A stretch of DNA of 38,717 nt from Ignavibacteria bacterium. GTDB taxonomy: Bacteria > Bacteroidota > Ignavibacteria > UBA10030. The position numbers were made by a program, and so were the translations under genes. The notes below the pieces were generated by a model that saw only the letters and a list, made by a program, of their open reading frames with translations, made no database searches and had not been told where the DNA came from. Shown one piece after another: positions 1-9,607 of the stretch. The stretch covers positions 66,592 to 105,308 of the forward strand of contig VGVZ01000008.1 of NCBI GenBank assembly GCA_016873805.1, read 5' to 3'. Numbering within the stretch: position 1 is the first letter of the stretch; each line of letters begins with the position of its first letter.

Positions 1-2
1 GC

Positions 3-275
3 AAGTCATTTGACGTTCTCGTGGATCTTACCGTACGCCTGGGACATCGCGTCAGTCTCGATGCCTTAGCCTCCGCGACGCTCGGACGCAAAAAAACCGC
101 TGATGGCCTCGCTGCTATCCGTTGGTGGAAGGCGGGGCGTCTGGAGGAACTCGCCGCATATTGTGAGAACGACGTCGGTGTGCTCCGGGATATCGTGGCG
201 TACGGGAGACATAGCGGACATGTCCGATATCTCGATCGATCAGGAGTAACCCGATCGGTCTCGGTCGAATGGTGA
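3..275 (+). CDS. RNase H-like exonuclease domain, C-terminal fragment (5' end outside window)
   Basis: The reading frame is open from the first bases of the window, so this is the 3' end of a longer gene, not a short gene starting at the GTG at 21. The 90 residues seen match the end of the RNase H-like DEDD exonuclease domain (PF13482 / YprB type). They show LDALASATLG, an ADGL..IRWWKAG helix, then YCENDVGVLRDI, where the Tyr and Asp are the final catalytic motif. It finishes with a short beta strand, SVSVEW. In related genomes this domain stands alone or forms the C-terminus of a YprA-like DEAD/DEAH helicase; the fragment cannot tell these apart. It would act on nucleic acid in the cytoplasm. 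Confidence 0.7.
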   Translation, partial: KSFDVLVDLTVRLGHRVSLDALASATLGRKKTADGLAAIRWWKAGRLEELAAYCENDVGVLRDIVAYGRHSGHVRYLDRSGVTRSVSVEW

Positions 276-376
276 GCATGCCAAATTCCGTCATTTGTAG
301 AATTTACATTCCGAACACCACAATTTCTGCCATTTTTGATAGGTATTAACGAAAAGAGGGGCATGTCGCTTGTCCC

Positions 377-403
377 CCGGGAGAAGAGAAATTTATCTCC
401 CGG
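377..403 (+). promoter_or_regulatory. Leader hairpin over the ribosome binding site of the histidine kinase
   Basis: CCGGGAGA (377-384) and TCTCCCGG (396-403) form a perfect 8-bp stem with an 11-nt A-rich loop. The Shine-Dalgarno GGAG (402-405) of the histidine kinase gene starting at 413 has its first two bases in the 3' arm. This could limit translation, or the stem could protect the 5' end. No U-run follows, so it is not an intrinsic terminator. Confidence 0.4.
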
Positions 404-412
404 AGATCAACG

Positions 413-2806
413 ATGAGCGTGAGAGCGCATTCGCCAGAGGCTTCCCAAGTCCCCGATCTGGCTCCAGTCTTTTCCCTTTATCCCCACCGGCAGAACACAT
501 CACCGCAGAGTCGTTCCAGTGAGCTGTTTGGCGACGCGCTCCTCACTGTCCTCTGGAGCACATCGACTGACGGTCTCGTACTCAGTGACGAAAACGGAAT
601 CCTCGTGGCAGTGAATCAGGCGTTTTGCGGAATTATGGAGAAGCGAGAGAGTGACCTGATCGGCAAATCGTTCGTCACGTTGTGGAGTGACGGGGCAGAT
701 CCCGCTCGACTCGTCGAAGCTTACCGTCGCAGATTCAAGGCCACCAAACTCAGTCCGATGGCGAAGCACCGCTTGCGCCTCTGGACTGGGCGCACACTCG
801 ATCTCGAAGTCTCGGGTTCGTTTGTCCATCTCGATGACGGACTGAAATTCCTGCTCATGATCGTTCGTGATGTATCAGCACAGCGCAAGGCAGAGCGCGA
901 ACGGGAGGAGAGCGAGAGCCGATTCCGCGATTCCTTTGATCATGCACCGGTTGCGTATCACGAAATCGACCTTCAGGGGAGAATTGTTGCCGTTAACCAG
1001 ACTGAACTCAATATGCTGGGTTATGCCGCAGAGGAGATGATCGGTCGACACCCCTGGGAATTTCTCGTGGAGAAGAAGGTTTCGCAGTCGGCAGTTCAGG
1101 AAAAGATATCGGGACGAGTCCCTTTGCATCCGTATGAGCGGACATTTGTGCGCAAGGATGGCACACTTCTGCCGCTGTTGATCACCGATGTCCTCCTGAG
1201 GAATTCAAACGGAGACATCATCGGCATTCGCTCTGCACTTCAGGATTTCAGCGAGCGCAAGGAGATGGAGCTGGAAATCCGCAGGAGCGAAGCACGATAC
1301 CATAGTATTTTTGACAATGCTGTTCAAGGGATGTTCCAGACCACAATGGATGGAAGATTCCTCGCGGCAAACGCGGCATTGCTCCAAATGCTCGGCTACG
1401 AATCATTTGAGGATCTGGCAAAGGTCAACCTGTCAACACTGTACGTCGATCCGGAAGACCGTGCAAAACTGGCGGATCTTCTTCGGGAATCAGGGAAATG
1501 TTCAAACGTTGAACTCATGCTCCGTCGCAAAGATGGTAGAGCGATCACCGTCCTGGAGCATTCCCGTGTGATCCTGGATGATGCTGGAAATGTGCTGATG
1601 TTTGAGGGAATTCTGGAGGACATCTCCGCACGGAAGGCCCTCGAACGCAAGCTCCAACAATACATTGATGCCCTCCGGGCGTCCGAGGATTCCCTGAAGA
1701 GACTCAATGCACAAAAAGACAAGCTGTTCTCCATTCTGTCTCATGACCTCCGATCTCCGTTCAGCAGCATTCTCGGGTTCTGCGATATCCTGATTGATGA
1801 AGGAGAATCTCTCGGTGCGGACGAACGGACCGAATATCTCAACTATATCCGGCTTTCTGCTCAGCAGCAATTAGGTCTTGTCAACAAGTTGCTCGACTGG
1901 TCGCGATTCGAAACCAACCGCATCAATATGGACGTCAAAGAGGTCGATCTCCACGATCTCGCGATGGGATGTCTGGCGTCGCTCTCAGGAATCGCTCTCC
2001 AGAAAGGAATCAATCTGGAATCGGTGGTCGAGAGGGATCTGATCACGCGCGGAGACGAGAACATGCTCGCGCAGGTGATGAATAACATTGTCGGCAACGC
2101 ATTGAAATTTACTCCGACGGGCGGGAGCGTAAGGATCTTCTCGGTTCAACAAAGAGACAATATGTGGACAATCGGCGTTCGCGATTCGGGTATCGGAATT
2201 CCGCAGGCTGACCTGCACAAGATCTTCAAGATCGAAGAGAAGTATACGAGAAAGGGGACCAACGGGGAACCGGGGACGGGATTGGGACTGCCTGTCTGCT
2301 TGGAAATCATGCAGAAGCATTCCGGCCGCATCGACGTGGAGAGCGAAGAGGGACAGGGAACCACATTCCTTCTCTCCTTCCCCAAGTACTCATGCCAGGA
2401 GGGTCCGAAGATCCTCATCGTGGATGATGAACAGGGGGTTCGAGCTCTGCATTCCCTCTATGTCCGGCGGGCATTCCGAGACGTCGAGGTGTTGCATGCG
2501 TCGGACGGGAAAGAAGCGCTCGAGATGGTTGAGAATCACAGACCTCTCGTTGTTGTGTCAGACTACCGAATGCCGTCGATGGATGGATTCGAATTCATCC
2601 GTGTGCTCAGGGAGACCCCGGGGGGCGACGCCGTTCCGGTGATCTTTGTAACGGGAGAAGATTCGTTCGCGAGCAAGGAGGCACTCCGGCTCGCCGGCGC
2701 AACTGCCGTCTTGACGAAACCGATCGTCCCGGCCGATCTCACCGACATCATGAAACAAAACTGTACAATGCTTCTCACGGAGGCGGAAGTGTGCCATCGT
2801 GTCTGA
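413..2806 (+). CDS. Hybrid sensor histidine kinase, PAS-PAS-PAS-HisKA-HATPase-REC
   Basis: This is a 797-residue signalling protein with no visible membrane segment, so it is probably a cytoplasmic sensor. Three PAS domains lie at about residues 40-155, 167-285 and 290-410 (NQAF, NQTELNMLGY and NAALLQMLGY cores). The dimerisation domain carries the phospho-accepting His444 in SHDLRSPF. The ATPase domain shows the N box (NNIVGNALKFTP), G1 box (DSGIGIP) and G2 box (GTGLGL). A receiver domain from about 672 has its acidic pair in IVDDE, Asp717 in SDYRMPSMDG, and the conserved Lys in LTKP. There is no DNA-binding output domain, so the phosphate probably passes on to another protein. No partner regulator is adjacent. 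The start is set by GGAG 7 nt upstream. Confidence 0.93.
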   Translation: MSVRAHSPEASQVPDLAPVFSLYPHRQNTSPQSRSSELFGDALLTVLWSTSTDGLVLSDENGILVAVNQAFCGIMEKRESDLIGKSFVTLWSDGADPARLVEAYRRRFKATKLSPMAKHRLRLWTGRTLDLEVSGSFVHLDDGLKFLLMIVRDVSAQRKAEREREESESRFRDSFDHAPVAYHEIDLQGRIVAVNQTELNMLGYAAEEMIGRHPWEFLVEKKVSQSAVQEKISGRVPLHPYERTFVRKDGTLLPLLITDVLLRNSNGDIIGIRSALQDFSERKEMELEIRRSEARYHSIFDNAVQGMFQTTMDGRFLAANAALLQMLGYESFEDLAKVNLSTLYVDPEDRAKLADLLRESGKCSNVELMLRRKDGRAITVLEHSRVILDDAGNVLMFEGILEDISARKALERKLQQYIDALRASEDSLKRLNAQKDKLFSILSHDLRSPFSSILGFCDILIDEGESLGADERTEYLNYIRLSAQQQLGLVNKLLDWSRFETNRINMDVKEVDLHDLAMGCLASLSGIALQKGINLESVVERDLITRGDENMLAQVMNNIVGNALKFTPTGGSVRIFSVQQRDNMWTIGVRDSGIGIPQADLHKIFKIEEKYTRKGTNGEPGTGLGLPVCLEIMQKHSGRIDVESEEGQGTTFLLSFPKYSCQEGPKILIVDDEQGVRALHSLYVRRAFRDVEVLHASDGKEALEMVENHRPLVVVSDYRMPSMDGFEFIRVLRETPGGDAVPVIFVTGEDSFASKEALRLAGATAVLTKPIVPADLTDIMKQNCTMLLTEAEVCHRV

Positions 2807-3010
2807 CGAGTCCAAGGGGGGATGGACAACCGAAGCGGAATTTCGAAGCAGGCAAGATGAGGAGGGTGGACTGCCTTTGAGCAAGCGAGAGAGCGACACG
2901 TGCTGCCGAGCGATGCATTCCGTCGCGTGACACCCGCTGCGGCGACATTCCCCTGGCCGATTACCCTTCCCAATCGATATTCTTCAATGACACTCCCCGA
3001 CAGTCGGACT

Positions 3011-4078
3011 TCACTTTGTCTCGGACTTGCCCGATTGAAACGTGTTGAGGAGCCCATCGACCTGCAGGATCAGCTTCTTCTTCTCCACACGTGGTGCAAA
3101 GATCGAGCCGTCCAGCATGTAGATCCTCCGGGATGAATCATCATAAAACGTGTAGTTCACGAACGGCCCACCACCGCTCTTGTCGCTGAATCTCCAATTC
3201 CCTCTCGTTTCATACGCAAATCGGTTCTGAAAGCTCGTCTTATCAATGCGCAGGTTGTAGGGAGCAATCTGGACGAACGCATCATCCTCGACTGTTCGCA
3301 TGAACCTCTTCGTGATTGTATCTCTCACGGCAAGGACATACGATTCATCGAGCTTTCGAACGTCGGCAGAATCGATCCAGTGCACGAAGATCCAGCGTTC
3401 CAGATCGGCCGGATTCGCACGCCGCATCCAGAAGAATTTGGCTGAAGCCGAATCGATCGCGACAAAGTAATCGTGTGCAACGATGATCGACCATCCGTAC
3501 TTCCGTTGCAGGTCATCCTGGATTTCCGTTTTGACATATCGGCGCCGCGATTCAATTTCCAGGAGTTCCCAACGAAGCATCATCTTCTTGAAGAAGTAGA
3601 GGATATCCTGAGACCTGAGTCGGACGGAGGCCTCGAGAGTCTTCAGATCGGCTCCGATCAAGAACATCAAGAGCTGGTTGCGGGCTCTGGAATCATACTT
3701 GTTGATGACGGCTTCTTCTCCGGCTTCCACTTTCGCGCGGACATTGGCATCGAGCGACGCAATGACATACTCCGAGACGGGTCCCGTGCCGTCGAGGGTT
3801 CCTACCACAACCCTGTTCTTGTATTTCTCAAATGCTGCATACTGATCAAACGGTTCTCGCCGAAGGACAAACCATCGCTCCGGCTGCGGTGTAAACACCG
3901 TATCCTCCAGAACTTCACGCAGCAATTGCCTCATCGATCCCCACGTCGTATCATCGGCAAAGACGATGATCTCATCATCTTCTCCAATTGCCACCGGCTT
4001 TGGAACCTGACAGCTCATCCCTCCGAGCTGCGTTGCCGCGATCAGAAGGAGTATCCAGAATGTCACATTTGGTTTCAT
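3011..4078 (-). CDS. DUF4837 family putative lipoprotein
   Basis: The 355-residue product resembles DUF4837 proteins, uncharacterised exported proteins common in Bacteroidota and relatives. The N-terminus is a signal peptide (WILLLIAATQLGG) ending in GMSC, a weak lipobox with Cys23. The mature part begins with GEDDEIIVFAD and has a DTVFTPQPERWF segment. The start at 4078 is chosen because GAGGAG lies at a proper distance from it, whereas the ATG two codons upstream abuts that site. It is the last gene of the tilS-hpt-ftsH operon, 10 nt after the kinase-like gene. Function is unknown; an envelope role is inferred from the export signal. Confidence 0.75.
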   Translation of the reverse strand: MKPNVTFWILLLIAATQLGGMSCQVPKPVAIGEDDEIIVFADDTTWGSMRQLLREVLEDTVFTPQPERWFVLRREPFDQYAAFEKYKNRVVVGTLDGTGPVSEYVIASLDANVRAKVEAGEEAVINKYDSRARNQLLMFLIGADLKTLEASVRLRSQDILYFFKKMMLRWELLEIESRRRYVKTEIQDDLQRKYGWSIIVAHDYFVAIDSASAKFFWMRRANPADLERWIFVHWIDSADVRKLDESYVLAVRDTITKRFMRTVEDDAFVQIAPYNLRIDKTSFQNRFAYETRGNWRFSDKSGGGPFVNYTFYDDSSRRIYMLDGSIFAPRVEKKKLILQVDGLLNTFQSGKSETK

Positions 4079-4088
4079 GTCCATCTCC

Positions 4089-4802
4089 TCAGATTATCCC
4101 GTGAAGATCGAGAGAGGGGAGAAGGAGCGTGTATAACAACCACATCGTTGCGCCGATACTCACAGGAATGGCGATATTGTCGTCAACCTTGTTGAATCCG
4201 GTTTCGACGAGCGCTCCGACGAATGCCGCCGCGGCGCCAATCACATACTCAAGAGAGAGACCCTCAAGCTTCGGGGCAACAAGAACGACAAGAAGAGCTG
4301 AAACAAAGAAGGCCAGTGCACCTTCGAGGCTCTTCTTGAAGAGCCGGCGTTTTCCAAATCGCCGTCCCACGAGTGCGGCGGTGCTGTCAGAAATAATCAA
4401 GATCGCGAAGGCGTTGACTGTTATGATTTTGGGAAAGACAAGAACGCAAAGCACCGCGGAGAGGAGGATATTGGTCGCACCATTAAGCTTCTTGTTGTTG
4501 CCATCCTGCTCATGACGCCGCAGCAGCCACCCAAACCATGTATAGAACCAGCGGGAGACGGCAGGGATATAGTACCGGGCGACATCCGCGATAAGGAATG
4601 CCAGCGTCACAGGTACGAGAATCTGAAGGGCAAGTTCGCGCGAGATATAGTAGTAGATTGTCGGTATGGAGAGCGAGCAGAAGTGGATTCCCTTCCGAAT
4701 GACCTCAGCTTTGAAGTCAATCGTTGCCGCATGGTGGAGGGGATCCGCCCGTTCTGAGAGAACCTCGGAACCGGCGTCCCGACGGGGGAACTCAGAGGTC
4801 AT
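4089..4802 (-). CDS. Dolichol kinase / phosphatidate cytidylyltransferase-like membrane protein
   Basis: This 237-residue polytopic protein has roughly six membrane helices and resembles the SEC59/DGK1/VTE5 family of CTP-dependent lipid alcohol kinases. Family-like segments are [27 protein letters not shown] and [10 protein letters not shown], followed by [14 protein letters not shown]. Members phosphorylate polyprenols, phytol or diacylglycerol using CTP; the substrate here cannot be told from sequence. Its ATG overlaps the ftsH stop codon (ATGA, 4799-4802), so it is translationally coupled to ftsH. The DUF4837 gene follows after 10 nt. Confidence 0.8.
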   Translation of the reverse strand: MTSEFPRRDAGSEVLSERADPLHHAATIDFKAEVIRKGIHFCSLSIPTIYYYISRELALQILVPVTLAFLIADVARYYIPAVSRWFYTWFGWLLRRHEQDGNNKKLNGATNILLSAVLCVLVFPKIITVNAFAILIISDSTAALVGRRFGKRRLFKKSLEGALAFFVSALLVVLVAPKLEGLSLEYVIGAAAAFVGALVETGFNKVDDNIAIPVSIGATMWLLYTLLLPSLDLHGII

Positions 4803-6925
4803 GAAGATTTTTTCTGTCTGGTCGTGGGGGTAGCCGGACTCGCCTCCTCCCGAGTCACTTCAGCGGTGTTTCCGGGATCGGTCTGGACTTTTTCGGCCGT
4901 TGATCCGTGACTGTTTGAGTCTCTGACGCCGGGGGGAAGGCGTTCACCCTTCATGATCTTACCGATTTCCTCCGCGTCAAGGATTTCCCGCTCCAGCAAC
5001 GCGTTCGAGAGCTTGTGAAGCGTGCTCATGTTCTCCTTGAGGATCTTCTCCGCTCTCTTCATGCAGCGGGTGACGATTCGCTTCACCTCTGCATCAATTG
5101 CAATTGCTGTCTGTTCGCTGAAGTTTCGGGATCGCGTGATCTCGCGTCCAAGGAAGATCTCTTCCTCTTTGGCTCCGTAGGCAAGAGGCCCGAGTTTGTC
5201 ACTCATTCCCCATTCACACACCATTTTGCGTGCGATCTCCGTTGCGCGCTCGATGTCGTTGCCGGCCCCGGTTGTGATTTGATTGAAGACCAGCGACTCG
5301 GCCGCTCTGCCCCCGAGCGCATAGGTGATCATTGTTTCGAGGTAGTCACGGGAATAGGTATGCTTCTCGTCGATCGGGAGATACGTGGTGACGCCGAGTG
5401 CGCGGCCGCGAGGAATGATCGTGACTTTGTGCACCGGATCGGCTTCGGGGAGAAATTTTGCGACAAGGACGTGTCCGGCTTCGTGATACGCCGTCACTTT
5501 CTTTTCCCGATCGGAAATGATAAGGGATTTTCGCTCCATCCCCATCATCACCTTGTCTTTTGCCTCCTCAAAATGCCGCATGCTGACAACGGAGCAGTTC
5601 TGGCGTGCGGCGAGCAGAGCGGCTTCGTTGACGAGATTCGCGATGTCCGCGCCGGCCAGTCCGGGCGTGCCCTTCGCGAGGACTTCCAGTTTGACATCCG
5701 TATCGAGGGGGATATGCTTGGTGTGGACCTGGAAGATCCCTTCGCGCCCCTTGACGTCTGGACGATCGACGACAACCTGCCGATCAAACCTGCCCGGTCG
5801 CAGCAGCGCAGGATCGAGCACATCCGGTCGGTTCGTCGCGGCGATAATGATGACACCGCTGTTCTGTTCAAATCCGTCCATCTCAACCAGGAGCTGGTTG
5901 AGGGTTTGCTCGCGCTCATCGTGTCCGCCGCCCAATCCCGCACCTCGATGTCGGCCCACGGCATCGATTTCGTCTATGAAGATGATGCACGGCGCATTCT
6001 TCTTTCCTTGATCAAACAGATCCCGAACACGGCTCGCACCGACACCGACAAACATCTCGACGAAGTCTGCACCGCTGATCGAAAAGAACGGGACGCCTGC
6101 TTCCCCGGCGATTGCCCGTGCCAGCAGGGTCTTTCCCGTTCCCGGCGGACCGAGAAGGAGGACGCCCCGGGGGATCTTCCCTCCCAGCCTCTGAAACTTT
6201 GCTGCGTCCTTGAGAAACTCGATAATCTCCTGCAATTCGACCTTTGCTTCGTCTGCACCCGCGACATCTTTGAAGGTAACCTTAATCCCCCCCTCGGTCA
6301 GGAGCTTTGCGCGACTCTTGCCGAAACTGAAGAGACCTTTGGTTCCCCCCGATCCCGCTTGCATCCGCCTGAAGAGAAACACCCACACGGCGATCAGCAG
6401 AATCCACGGGAGAAAGCTGATCAGTGCATTGAACCACGTATTGTCTTCTTTGCTGATCGTGAATTTGAGGCCCTTCGCATTCCATTCGTCGATGAGTCTG
6501 TTATCGATGTTCGAATAGGGGAGCGTGAGGACGATGCGCGTGGCATTCCGAACCTGTTTGCCCGATACCGTCACGACATCAGTCGCCGAGGTGAGCTTGC
6601 CATGGAGGTCGTAGTCGTTGAAACTTGACTTCTTGATGGTTGCCTCAGAGATTTTGCCGTCGGCGAGGAGCCCTTGGAAGGCATTGAAGGAGATCTCGTG
6701 CTCAGTTTCTTCGGTACTGCGAAAGGCATACATGATCACGAAGACCGCGAGGAGGATGCCAAGCCAGCTCGCGATCACCCGTCCCACGCGGTTCCAGTTG
6801 AATTCATCTTCCCGCGGAGGTTTTTGATTCTTCTTCTGAGGCGAGCGTTGCGGGGGAATTCGTCGTTTTGAGCCGTCGGGCGAATTCTCACCGCCTGAAT
6901 TTTGATTCTGCCAATTTCTTTGCAT
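4799..6925 (-). CDS. ftsH: ATP-dependent zinc metalloprotease FtsH
   Basis: The 708-residue product is the membrane-anchored AAA+ protease that degrades misassembled membrane proteins and short-lived regulators. A polar, Gln/Asn/Pro-rich N-terminal tail (about 45 residues) precedes the first membrane helix (51-68). A periplasmic domain and the second helix (165-186) follow. The AAA module has Walker A GPPGTGKT (259-266), Walker B IIFIDEID (314-321) and the second region of homology with AATNRPD and RPGRFDR. The zinc site HEAGH is at 481-485. Length is normal for the family with a slightly long tail at both ends. AGGAG lies 10 nt before the start. It sits 16 nt after hpt; the order tilS-hpt-ftsH is widely conserved in bacteria. 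Confidence 0.98.
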   Translation of the reverse strand: MQRNWQNQNSGGENSPDGSKRRIPPQRSPQKKNQKPPREDEFNWNRVGRVIASWLGILLAVFVIMYAFRSTEETEHEISFNAFQGLLADGKISEATIKKSSFNDYDLHGKLTSATDVVTVSGKQVRNATRIVLTLPYSNIDNRLIDEWNAKGLKFTISKEDNTWFNALISFLPWILLIAVWVFLFRRMQAGSGGTKGLFSFGKSRAKLLTEGGIKVTFKDVAGADEAKVELQEIIEFLKDAAKFQRLGGKIPRGVLLLGPPGTGKTLLARAIAGEAGVPFFSISGADFVEMFVGVGASRVRDLFDQGKKNAPCIIFIDEIDAVGRHRGAGLGGGHDEREQTLNQLLVEMDGFEQNSGVIIIAATNRPDVLDPALLRPGRFDRQVVVDRPDVKGREGIFQVHTKHIPLDTDVKLEVLAKGTPGLAGADIANLVNEAALLAARQNCSVVSMRHFEEAKDKVMMGMERKSLIISDREKKVTAYHEAGHVLVAKFLPEADPVHKVTIIPRGRALGVTTYLPIDEKHTYSRDYLETMITYALGGRAAESLVFNQITTGAGNDIERATEIARKMVCEWGMSDKLGPLAYGAKEEEIFLGREITRSRNFSEQTAIAIDAEVKRIVTRCMKRAEKILKENMSTLHKLSNALLEREILDAEEIGKIMKGERLPPGVRDSNSHGSTAEKVQTDPGNTAEVTREEASPATPTTRQKKSS

Positions 6926-6941
6926 CGTACAATACTCCTGT

Positions 6942-7517
6942 CTATCGCGCCGATGATGCCGGTGCCACCGCGCCTGCCTTCGAAAGCCGATAAATGCTAC
7001 GTAAGTTACGAACTTTTTGCGCGTAGTCCAATCCGTATCCGATCACGAATTCGGGTGGTATCTCGAATCCCACATAATCGATTGGAAAATCGATCTTTGC
7101 CACATCGCGCTTCATCAACAATGTAACAACACGAAAGGAGGATGGGTTCGCCCTCACGATGAGCTTCTTGATGAAGTCGATAGAAAGACCCGAGTCCACA
7201 ATGTCTTCGACGATCACGATGTCCCGGTGTTCCACCTGACAGTTGAGGTCTTTGAGAAGCCGCACCTCTCCCGACGAAATCTTGGCGTCGCCATAGCTTG
7301 AGAGCTTGAGGAAGTCGACTTCGCAATCTACGGTAATCTCGCGAACGAGATCGGAGAAGAAGATGAACGAGCCGTTGAGGATGCCGATGAAGATCGGGAC
7401 CTTGCCTGCATAGTCGGCATTGATCTGTGCGGCCAGCTCGTTCACTCGACCAAGAATCTGTTCTTCGGTCAGATAGAGATCGAATCGGTCTCCGTTGATC
7501 ACGATATGGTCTGTCAT
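6942..7517 (-). CDS. hpt: Hypoxanthine phosphoribosyltransferase
   Basis: This 191-residue cytoplasmic purine salvage enzyme transfers ribose-phosphate from PRPP to hypoxanthine (and usually guanine). The PRPP-binding loop is [12 protein letters not shown] (101-112). The upstream GILNGSFIF and the flexible-loop KLSSYGD segments are typical. The start ATG overlaps the tilS stop (ATGA at 7514-7517), so translation is coupled. The gene is followed by ftsH after 16 nt. Confidence 0.95.
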   Translation of the reverse strand: MTDHIVINGDRFDLYLTEEQILGRVNELAAQINADYAGKVPIFIGILNGSFIFFSDLVREITVDCEVDFLKLSSYGDAKISSGEVRLLKDLNCQVEHRDIVIVEDIVDSGLSIDFIKKLIVRANPSSFRVVTLLMKRDVAKIDFPIDYVGFEIPPEFVIGYGLDYAQKVRNLRSIYRLSKAGAVAPASSAR

Positions 7518-8917
7518 GGTCGATCCTGTTTCAGTGGGGAGTAGTCCAGTTGTACAACTCTCGCCGTCGTTGGCGTCACCTTGAACCGATCGTCGAGCCG
7601 CATACCACAGACCCAGACGATTTCTCCGGTCGACGATTCAAGAACGGGGGTGCTGTGCTTCTTGAACAACGGTACCTTCTCGTCGACAAAGAAATCGCTG
7701 AGCTTCTTCTTTGAGGTCATCCCGAACGGCGTGAACCAATCTCCGGCAAGCCAATTCCGCAGGGTGATGTGAGAACCGAGGAGATCTCCGTCAACATACT
7801 CCCGTTGCGGATTTGAGCCGAATGCGCCGGGAGGCTCCTTCAGGACTGTGCTGGAAAAACTGAATTCATCTGTGGTAACAGTTTGCCCGACTTCGAGATC
7901 GATACGGTACGTCGAGCGTCCGGAGACGGGACGAAACCACAACGAATCCCGGTCTTTGAGGACATGATGGCTCCTGGAGAGTGAAATCGATCGGCCGGTC
8001 GATTGGAGGCACAATCTTCGGATCGCTTCCACCTGGTCAATCGATGGCTCGAGCGTGAGATTCTCCAGAATACGTCGGAGCACCTCCTCTTGAAGATAGG
8101 AGGGGTACTCGAGGAAAGACAAGATATTCAGTTCGGTGTTTCCCTCGGAATCGACTGCGACAACTTGATTGTAGACGGAGTCGGTTTCTTCCTGAACTCT
8201 TCGTCGGACCGAGCCGGTGAACTCCGCGATCTTGTTCAACGTGTCAGCGACGTCCAATTCACTCTCACGCTGGAGCATGGGAATGATGGATTGCCGCACG
8301 ACGTTGCGCATATAGCGAGAAGACGCGTTCGATGAATCAATCCGATACGGGATCTTCCGATCGTGCGCGTACGCCTCGATTTCCGAACGCCGGGCGAAGA
8401 GAAGCGGTCTGATGATCGTTCCGTCATCGCGACTCACGGGAATCCCCGAGAGGCCGCGCAATCCGGATCCCCTCAGAATGTTCATCAGCACCGTTTCCGC
8501 ATTGTCGTCATAGTGATGGGCCGTGGCGATCCGATGGGCCCCGATCCGGGATCGAATTTCCTCATATGCGCGGTATCGGAGCAGGCGCGCACCTTCCTGT
8601 ATCGAGTATCCCATTTCGGACGAGAACATCGCGGTTTCGACAGATTGGACATGTATCGGGAGACTTAACCGCTTCGCGTATTCCCTGACAAATTGTTCAT
8701 CCCCATCAGACTCGTCTCCGCGAAGTCGATGATTGATGTGCACCAGCTGTAGGTCAATATCCATCCGCTCACCAAGCGTCAAGAGCAGGTGGAGGAGTAC
8801 CATCGAATCGATCCCCCCGCTCACGCCAAGGAGAATGCGGTCACCCCGGAGGATGAGCTCATGTCGGGTAACGAATTCGACAAACGCACTCTCGAAGGTA
8901 TGAGTCACGGCGTTCAT
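7514..8917 (-). CDS. tilS: tRNA(Ile)-lysidine synthetase
   Basis: The 467-residue product modifies C34 of tRNA-Ile2 (anticodon CAU) to lysidine so that it reads AUA. The N-terminal PP-loop ATPase motif is SGGIDS (33-38). Downstream come the INHRLRGDES segment, the TAHHYDDNAETVLMNILRGSGLRGL motif region and a C-terminal TilS domain with RNWLAGDWFTPFG and KKLSDFFVDEKVP. The start at 8917 is preferred over the ATG six codons upstream because GGAGGT lies 8 nt before it and the upstream ATG would precede that site. A terminator-like hairpin and tRNA-Met lie just upstream; a tRNA that looks like its substrate is at 36217-36290. Confidence 0.96.
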   Translation of the reverse strand: MNAVTHTFESAFVEFVTRHELILRGDRILLGVSGGIDSMVLLHLLLTLGERMDIDLQLVHINHRLRGDESDGDEQFVREYAKRLSLPIHVQSVETAMFSSEMGYSIQEGARLLRYRAYEEIRSRIGAHRIATAHHYDDNAETVLMNILRGSGLRGLSGIPVSRDDGTIIRPLLFARRSEIEAYAHDRKIPYRIDSSNASSRYMRNVVRQSIIPMLQRESELDVADTLNKIAEFTGSVRRRVQEETDSVYNQVVAVDSEGNTELNILSFLEYPSYLQEEVLRRILENLTLEPSIDQVEAIRRLCLQSTGRSISLSRSHHVLKDRDSLWFRPVSGRSTYRIDLEVGQTVTTDEFSFSSTVLKEPPGAFGSNPQREYVDGDLLGSHITLRNWLAGDWFTPFGMTSKKKLSDFFVDEKVPLFKKHSTPVLESSTGEIVWVCGMRLDDRFKVTPTTARVVQLDYSPLKQDRP

Positions 8918-8933
8918 AGGTCCACCTCCATAC

Positions 8934-8970
8934 AAAAATTCTTGATCCCAATCGCGTTGAGATCAAGAAT
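8934..8970 (-). terminator. Terminator-like hairpin between tRNA-Met and tilS
   Basis: Read on the minus strand, ATTCTTGATC and GATCAAGAAT form a perfect 10-bp stem with a 13-nt loop, followed by a short T-run ending at 8934. It begins 8 nt after the tRNA-Met 3' end and stops about 16 nt before the tilS start, so it could end the tRNA transcript or attenuate read-through into tilS. The A+T-rich stem makes it a moderate terminator. Confidence 0.55.
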
Positions 8971-8978
8971 TCCGGCAG

Positions 8979-9052
8979 TAGCGGGGGAGGGATTCGAACC
9001 CACGACCTACGGATTATGATTCCGGCGCTCTAACCAGCTGAGCTACCCCGCC
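8979..9052 (-). tRNA. tRNA-Met (CAU), elongator type
   Basis: A 74-nt cloverleaf reads on the minus strand. It has acceptor GGCGGGG, D arm GCTCAGCTGGTTAGAGC, anticodon loop ATCATAA with anticodon CAT, and T loop TTCGAAT. The discriminator base is A and the 3' CCA is not encoded. The acceptor and D arm look like elongator tRNA-Met of other bacteria rather than tRNA-Ile2 or initiator tRNA. There is a C.U mismatch at the top of the anticodon stem (27-43) and a U.U mismatch in the T stem. Confidence 0.88.
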
Positions 9053-9066
9053 TTCCGACGTCAGAG

Positions 9067-9092
9067 ACAAAAAATGACCAACGGCTGGTCAT
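9067..9092 (-). terminator. Intrinsic terminator upstream of tRNA-Met
   Basis: On the minus strand ATGACCA and TGGTCAT form a 7-bp stem around a short GCCGT loop, followed at once by TTTTTT. It would end transcripts coming from the buk-ptb-usp operon and the frameshifted DUF1858-like gene. It lies only 14 nt before the tRNA-Met 5' end, so the tRNA promoter must overlap it or lie upstream. Confidence 0.6.
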
Positions 9093-9235
9093 CTTCTCTC
9101 CACAGGCAAGGCCAAAATAACCGAAAAACGAGAGAAAAGCAACAGCGACGCGATTCACCTGACGAGGAGAAGAACGGTATGGAGTAGGATTCCCGGATTC
9201 TCAAGCGATAGTCTTCGAGCGAGGACGCGAGCGCT

Positions 9236-9451
9236 TCATGTGCGAGAGCGTGAGAGATCATTCAACTCTTCGACAGACACTGCAATCTCACGATCGGTGA
9301 ATCCCTTTTCGCGTGCGGCACTTTCCAGCGTCCCCCCAAATGGGATCGCCGCAGACGATGCAGCGAATTCCCTTCTGCATCAAGTGGCGAACAGCTGCCG
9401 ATGTTGTTCGACAAGATCCTCGATGAAGACGTCGGCCGAAATGATTGCCAT
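9236..9451 (-). pseudogene. DUF1858-like small CxxC protein, two compensating frameshifts
   Basis: Three adjacent stretches on the minus strand encode one recognisable 72-codon protein but in two frames. MAIISADVFIEDLVEQHRQLF starts at 9451. LMQKGIRCIVCGDPIWG is in another frame, and TLESAAREKGFTDREIAV returns to the first frame and stops at 9236. Together they match the DUF1858 / hybrid-cluster-associated redox disulfide family (CxxC at CIVC). The second shift lies at a run of six Cs (plus strand), typical of an indel or sequencing error; the first is close to GCC in TTCGCCAC. The total length stays divisible by three. It may be a true pseudogene or an intact gene spoiled by assembly errors. 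About 155 nt separate it from the usp gene. Confidence 0.6.
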
Positions 9452-9607
9452 GGGTGATGCTCATCCTGAACATGAATGTGCGTGTTGCAACGGCTGACGC
9501 CTTGCGACTCACGAAGGAACAAGTGCGCATTCGCGACGACAGCCGTTCAGATGATTGGATACATGCCATGACCTCGAGGATTCGCGAAGGCGAGGAACCG
9601 CAGATCC

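Noticed and set aside
5015-6628. A 537-codon open frame on the plus strand opposite ftsH
   Set aside because: It is the mirror of the ftsH coding sequence, has no family motif and no ribosome site; ftsH itself is unmistakable.
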